Shown here one piece after another: positions 60,662 through 64,000 of a DNA stretch of 64,000 nucleotides. Numbering within the stretch: the stretch's first letter is position 1; the number at the start of each line of letters is the position of its first letter. The position numbers were made by a program, and so were the translations under genes. The notes beneath the pieces are model-generated. The model did not search any database. It worked only from the letters and a program-made list of their open reading frames with translations, and was not told the origin of the DNA. The DNA comes from Microcaldota archaeon. Lineage in GTDB: Archaea; Micrarchaeota; Micrarchaeia; Anstonellales; Bilamarchaeaceae. Location of the stretch: positions 434,001 through 498,000 of the forward strand of contig JACRGD010000010.1 of assembly GCA_016212525.1 (NCBI GenBank), read 5' to 3'.

Positions 60662-62908
60662 TCAGACCACGTCTAAGAGCTTTATTTTGGCCTTCCATTG
60701 CTCAAGTGATTCCTTGTATTTATCTTTGTTCAAAAAGAGCAATGAATCGAAATTTGCGCTCTTTAGATAAGCAATAGCAACCACATCGCCAACAATAACG
60801 AAACTGCTCGTATCCTTTTGAACCATTGACCGAACCGCACTGATTGCATAGTTTCGAAGTTTGAGTCCCAAGGCAGTAGTAAGCGTTCCTCCTTTTTCAG
60901 AGAACATCGTAAGCACTGGTTTTTCATTCTTTACTACAAGGGCTCCAAAGAGAAGATTTTTAGCAATAAGATCGGATGCAACAGAATCGAAAGACATTTT
61001 CTTGCGTCGCAAAAGACCCTGCTCAAGGACAAACTGAGAATCATATTTCTTTATGAAACGAGAAACTGCAAGATCACGATATACTGCTGGAATAGAACTT
61101 AGTGAGACTACAGGAATTTCACGCTGATCCTGCAATTGCGAAAGCAAATATTTTTCCCAATTTTCAGAATTGTCTGCGGCCGTCTTCTTCCTTGCATTAA
61201 GAGAAGCGATGGCAGTATCAATTCGAGTTACGTATTCATCCGCAAGGGCACGATTCTTGGGTGAGAAATTTTTAGCCATCTCATCGATCTTGGCACTAGA
61301 AATCATAGTTATAAGATCGTATTCGGAGCGCACATCAAGACCCTCGTTTGACACCTCATCTACAGTTGCAGAGAGGACTGTAAGTTTATCTTTGATTGAA
61401 GCAAGAATAACAAGATATAGATCCTTTTCCTGTTTGATGGCCATACCAAATGCCCTCTCAAGCAGAAACAGTTTGGTCAGATTTTCAAGTGCGAAATAGA
61501 CCTGTAGGAAACCAATAAAACCAAAGAACACCGGAAGAATTGAGATTGGATTTTTGAAAGCAAAATCGAAAAATCCTGCAAAGTTAGATGCAGATGGCGA
61601 AAGCGGAACTAGCCCAGAAACTGAAAGATAAGAAGAGATTGCAAGCAATATGAGGGCAATTACAAGATCACCCTTCCAATGCGGATTGGTCTTACCAAAG
61701 GTTCGCTTAACTGCAGATGCAAATTTCATTGAGGTAGATTTGTCAGAAACGAAATTCATAACAAACATCAATACATTGAAGAGGATCAAAATAGTCCAGA
61801 GCGTCAGGGCAAGACCAAAGGCCAGAGAAATAAGATAGTTACCAGAAAGGGCATAGAAAATCGAGACAAATAAATTAGTAAATGACAGGAACGAAAGGTC
61901 GGTAGAAGTAACAAGGAAATCAGGAGATTTTAATCTCGAGACGTATTGGTCAGGCGAAACAGAAGATTTGAAGCGGTAGTAAAGAACCATGTTTCCTGAA
62001 CTGGAAGTCGAATTCAAAAGGATTTTTTGACCAGAACTACCCGACGAAACCGAGAACTGAGAATTTGGATATGACCCAAAGTCACTCGCATCAGAAAGAG
62101 GAACCAGATCATCAACCGAAAGGCCATTTACCAAAGAGAGATCGGATGAACCACCAGAAGGAGTTAGAAAAAGATAAACACTATAATCATATGAATCGGA
62201 TTGGGATGAGAAAGAATTGAGGGCGAAAATTGAGGAATGTAATCGGGGCGCACCATAATCAGGTTTAGAGCAAAGAGAAAACTGAGGATTCGCCAAAAGA
62301 GGATTCGAATTAAGGGCTGCGAGTTTTGAATTGATCTGCCCGATTTTGGATACGAACTGTGAAGGATCCTCAAAAAGAACGCGCTTTGCATCATTTATAA
62401 GAGAAGAAAGTTCATTATTTGTTCGAACGTATGAGACAATGGAATTACCGACTACATCAGGGTAGGAATTTACCAATGACTTACATTTGAGCGATCCACC
62501 GTCGCACAGCGAATTGCAGGTTCGAACATCATTACAAGTTATACCATAAATACCAAGGATGGTTTTACATGAGTTTACAGCCTGGTCTTTGGAGGAGGAA
62601 AATGAGTCCAGGGCAGAATCAAGAGATAAGAGTTGCGGATCTGAAAAAGAAGGTGAGCTATCAAATACCAAATCCGAAGATTTGGAAACATAGACAAGCC
62701 GTTTGGTTACAAAAGAACCGCCAGATGGCTTAAATTCATAAGCAAAATAGTCAGGAAGTGCATCACCATCAAGATCAACTGGAGAGGATGAAAGTAGCAC
62801 CTCGGGAGATTTGGAAGCAAGAGATTTTTGAGAAACACAGCCAAATGAACCAAGGCTCAAAACCAGTAAAGAAGCTATGAAAAGAACTAATAGAGATCGC
62901 CGCACCAT
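60662..62908 (-). CDS. Large lipoprotein with central membrane block, unknown
   Basis: 748 aa. A lipobox signal (LFIASLLVLSLGSFGC) is followed by a Ser-rich ~330-residue extracytoplasmic region with a Cys cluster (CNDVRTCNSLCDGGSLKC) and an initial DLDGDALPDYF repeat of calcium-binding type. About four TMs lie around residues 345-500, then a cytosolic part with a helical segment and an alpha/beta end (SSFVIVGDVVAIAYLKSAN). TTTTTAAATTTC 27 nt upstream supports the ATG. Co-transcribed with cca. Not recognised. Confidence 0.82.
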   Translation of the reverse strand: MVRRSLLVLFIASLLVLSLGSFGCVSQKSLASKSPEVLLSSSPVDLDGDALPDYFAYEFKPSGGSFVTKRLVYVSKSSDLVFDSSPSFSDPQLLSLDSALDSFSSSKDQAVNSCKTILGIYGITCNDVRTCNSLCDGGSLKCKSLVNSYPDVVGNSIVSYVRTNNELSSLINDAKRVLFEDPSQFVSKIGQINSKLAALNSNPLLANPQFSLCSKPDYGAPRLHSSIFALNSFSSQSDSYDYSVYLFLTPSGGSSDLSLVNGLSVDDLVPLSDASDFGSYPNSQFSVSSGSSGQKILLNSTSSSGNMVLYYRFKSSVSPDQYVSRLKSPDFLVTSTDLSFLSFTNLFVSIFYALSGNYLISLAFGLALTLWTILILFNVLMFVMNFVSDKSTSMKFASAVKRTFGKTNPHWKGDLVIALILLAISSYLSVSGLVPLSPSASNFAGFFDFAFKNPISILPVFFGFIGFLQVYFALENLTKLFLLERAFGMAIKQEKDLYLVILASIKDKLTVLSATVDEVSNEGLDVRSEYDLITMISSAKIDEMAKNFSPKNRALADEYVTRIDTAIASLNARKKTAADNSENWEKYLLSQLQDQREIPVVSLSSIPAVYRDLAVSRFIKKYDSQFVLEQGLLRRKKMSFDSVASDLIAKNLLFGALVVKNEKPVLTMFSEKGGTLTTALGLKLRNYAISAVRSMVQKDTSSFVIVGDVVAIAYLKSANFDSLLFLNKDKYKESLEQWKAKIKLLDVV

Positions 62909-62985
62909 GTAAGAGATTCAGGACTGAAATTTAAAAAGGTTTCAAGTAGAGAGAAATTAGCCAAAAACACAATAAGAGAAACAGA

Positions 62986-63375
62986 TCAGACCTTCCTTAA
63001 TCCTTTTACGCCATCATATTTGGAGTTGGATCTGGAAAATAGAAACGCATCATTACTAATGCAAATAGCTGCAGTAATGAGATCTTCCATTTTCTTTGTC
63101 AATTCGCCATGGTCATCAAGCTCTTTTGCAAGAGTGGCAGCCATTTGGGCAGATGAACGATCAAAAGGAAGAATAGTAATCCTATTTGAAAATGCAGTCA
63201 TAACTTCAGGTTTGCGGATGGTCTGAAGAAGATTGAAGAGAGTCGGGCTGGTAACACAGATTTCTTCTCGAGCGACATAGTATTTGAGTTTTTCGAGAAT
63301 AGTTGGCTCGCCACGCAGGAAATCGAGCGCTGCTTCATAATCAAGACAGATTTTCTCCACAACTAAGACCTCCAC
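62986..63375 (-). CDS. vapC: PIN-domain toxin, VapC-like
   Basis: 129 aa. ICLDYEAALDFLRGE corresponds to the first PIN strand with its Asp, and MEDLITAAICISNDAFLFSRSNSKYDGVKGLR to the last catalytic block. The second acidic position (usually E in 'LxELL') reads TLFNLLQ, so the active site may be weakened. Overlaps vapB by 13 nt. Confidence 0.88.
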   Translation of the reverse strand: MEVLVVEKICLDYEAALDFLRGEPTILEKLKYYVAREEICVTSPTLFNLLQTIRKPEVMTAFSNRITILPFDRSSAQMAATLAKELDDHGELTKKMEDLITAAICISNDAFLFSRSNSKYDGVKGLRKV

Positions 63376-63587
63376 TGATTATAGGTGCCACGCTTGACTT
63401 TTTCAACGACCCGATGATTGATATCTTCTTCATTTAGACTGCCGGCTAGCTCAATAATAGAACTCTTTTCCTCGCCTTTTTCAGAAAGAAGATGTCGTAA
63501 AATTTCACTAAAACTCATGCCCTTAGATCGTTTTCTTTTGTAAAGCTCCGCGTAAACATCGTCCATTATTGTAATTACTTTGACCAT
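63363..63587 (-). CDS. vapB: VapB-type antitoxin
   Basis: 74 aa. VKVITIMDDVYAELYKRKRSKGMSFSEILRHLL is the DNA-binding, swapped-hairpin/RHH-type start common to archaeal antitoxins with PIN partners, and the acidic C-terminus would bind the toxin. A CATTTATTAAATA box lies about 30-40 nt upstream. Confidence 0.88.
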   Translation of the reverse strand: MVKVITIMDDVYAELYKRKRSKGMSFSEILRHLLSEKGEEKSSIIELAGSLNEEDINHRVVEKVKRGTYNQWRS

Positions 63588-63657
63588 CTAATCGCCGCTT
63601 CTGACTAGAACAATGTATTTAATAAATGCATTTACCTAAAATCGACGATTTCTGGAA

Positions 63658-63694
63658 AGTTGTCTGCATTAGATAACAGATGTGACAGACAACT
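63658..63694. repeat. Perfect 9-bp inverted repeat between vapB and ftsZ promoters
   Basis: AGTTGTCTG (63658-63666) and CAGACAACT (63686-63694) with a 19-nt spacer, between the divergent vapB and ftsZ promoters. It could be an operator for VapBC or a processing hairpin. Confidence 0.4.
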
Positions 63695-63713
63695 GATCGA
63701 GAGTAAAAGTCAG

Positions 63714-63724
63714 CTATTTAAACC
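63714..63724 (+). promoter_or_regulatory. TATA box of ftsZ
   Basis: CTATTTAAACC predicts a start near 63745 and a ~40-nt leader that carries AAGGTG before the ATG at 63788. Confidence 0.55.
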
Positions 63725-63787
63725 TTGGGACGACCGAATGAACATCTCTTGTTTATAAGAGAAAAAGGCGACAAAAAAGGTGTAAAT

Positions 63788-64000
63788 ATGGAAGATTTGG
63801 TAAAATCAGTCATGGGAGAAGCATCTCCAAAGCAGGAAAGCACAGAAGTTTTGAGTTCTGAAAGTATCAAGATCGTAACCGTCGGTGTCGGCGGTGCAGG
63901 AAACAATACAATAAACCGACTCATAAAGAGCGGTGTCAAGGGTACTGAGCTGGTTGCAATCAACACAGACAAACAACACTTGAATATCGTTCACGAGCGA
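63788..64000 (+). CDS. ftsZ: Cell division protein FtsZ, N-terminal part (3' truncated by window edge)
   Basis: Not in the ORF track because no stop falls inside the window. The ATG at 63788 follows AAGGTG. After a ~25-residue polar leader comes [20 protein letters not shown] and [12 protein letters not shown], the first GTP-binding strand and following segment of FtsZ. FtsZ polymerises into the division ring. The track entry 63718-63972 is its antisense shadow. Confidence 0.95.
   Translation, partial: MEDLVKSVMGEASPKQESTEVLSSESIKIVTVGVGGAGNNTINRLIKSGVKGTELVAINTDKQHLNIVHER

Noticed and set aside
63718-63972. 84-aa minus-strand ORF at the right edge
   Set aside because: Antisense shadow of ftsZ, whose + strand reading gives a clear GTP-binding FtsZ N-terminus.

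Overview
This is a 64 kb stretch of an archaeal chromosome, roughly 40 % GC by eye. The evidence is an archaeal RNA polymerase operon (rpoH, split rpoB''/rpoB', rpoA', rpoA'', L30e, NusA), a CDP-archaeol synthase, class III (archaeal pilin-type) signal peptides, an archaeal CCA-adding enzyme, a tRNA without an encoded CCA, and many genes whose start codon lies about 25-28 nt downstream of a TATA box (leaderless transcripts). The split B subunit, small genes, dense packing and many unrecognised surface proteins suggest a DPANN-type euryarchaeon (Micrarchaeota/Diapherotrites-like). That lineage call is inference.

Layout. 1-9.2 kb: the 3' end of an aspartase/fumarase, an Lrp-type regulator divergent from an ART-fold-like protein, an RDD membrane protein, a PduO-type adenosyltransferase, an Ogg2-type 8-oxoguanine glycosylase, an MFS exporter, a TMEM43-family protein, a Cys/Met-rich small protein, DsbB, an AHSA1/SRPBCC protein and a possible transglutaminase-like protein. 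9.2-13 kb: tRNA-Val(UAC) with a strongly structured RNA upstream, a glutamine-synthetase-like protein whose metal-ligand residues are largely replaced, glmM and an orphan. 13-21.8 kb: the RNAP operon on the minus strand. 21.9-31.5 kb: a surface and secretion region on the minus strand, with a giant beta-helix protein, an unassigned ~410-nt structured RNA on the plus strand, a five-gene pilin-like operon, a RelE toxin-antitoxin pair, a Cys-rich anchored protein and SppA. 31.5-34.3 kb: carS, an Rnl3-type RNA ligase, a GNAT and a HARP-type RNA-free RNase P. 34.5-42.3 kb: six consecutive paralogous polytopic membrane proteins in one operon, the most striking unassigned system here. 42.4-47.6 kb: aspS with a long structured leader or separate ncRNA, surE, a helical-repeat protein and translin. 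47.7-50.1 kb: an extracytoplasmic thiol-redox operon. 50-53.4 kb: two distant paralogs of an unknown family, a small membrane protein/HTH pair and a PHP hydrolase. 53.4-57.7 kb: an E1-like protein, a K+ channel, a CPA2 antiporter and an aCPSF2-like nuclease. 57.7-64 kb: an Asp-rich lipoprotein, CCA transferase, a large lipoprotein with membrane segments, VapBC, and the 5' end of ftsZ.

Together the window holds transcription machinery, an unusually full RNA-processing set (HARP, RNA ligase, Cca, aCPSF2, translin) and a large investment in cell-surface and membrane functions (pilins, six-paralog membrane operon, beta-helix protein, secreted redox proteins). No CRISPR array, insertion sequence or prophage was seen.
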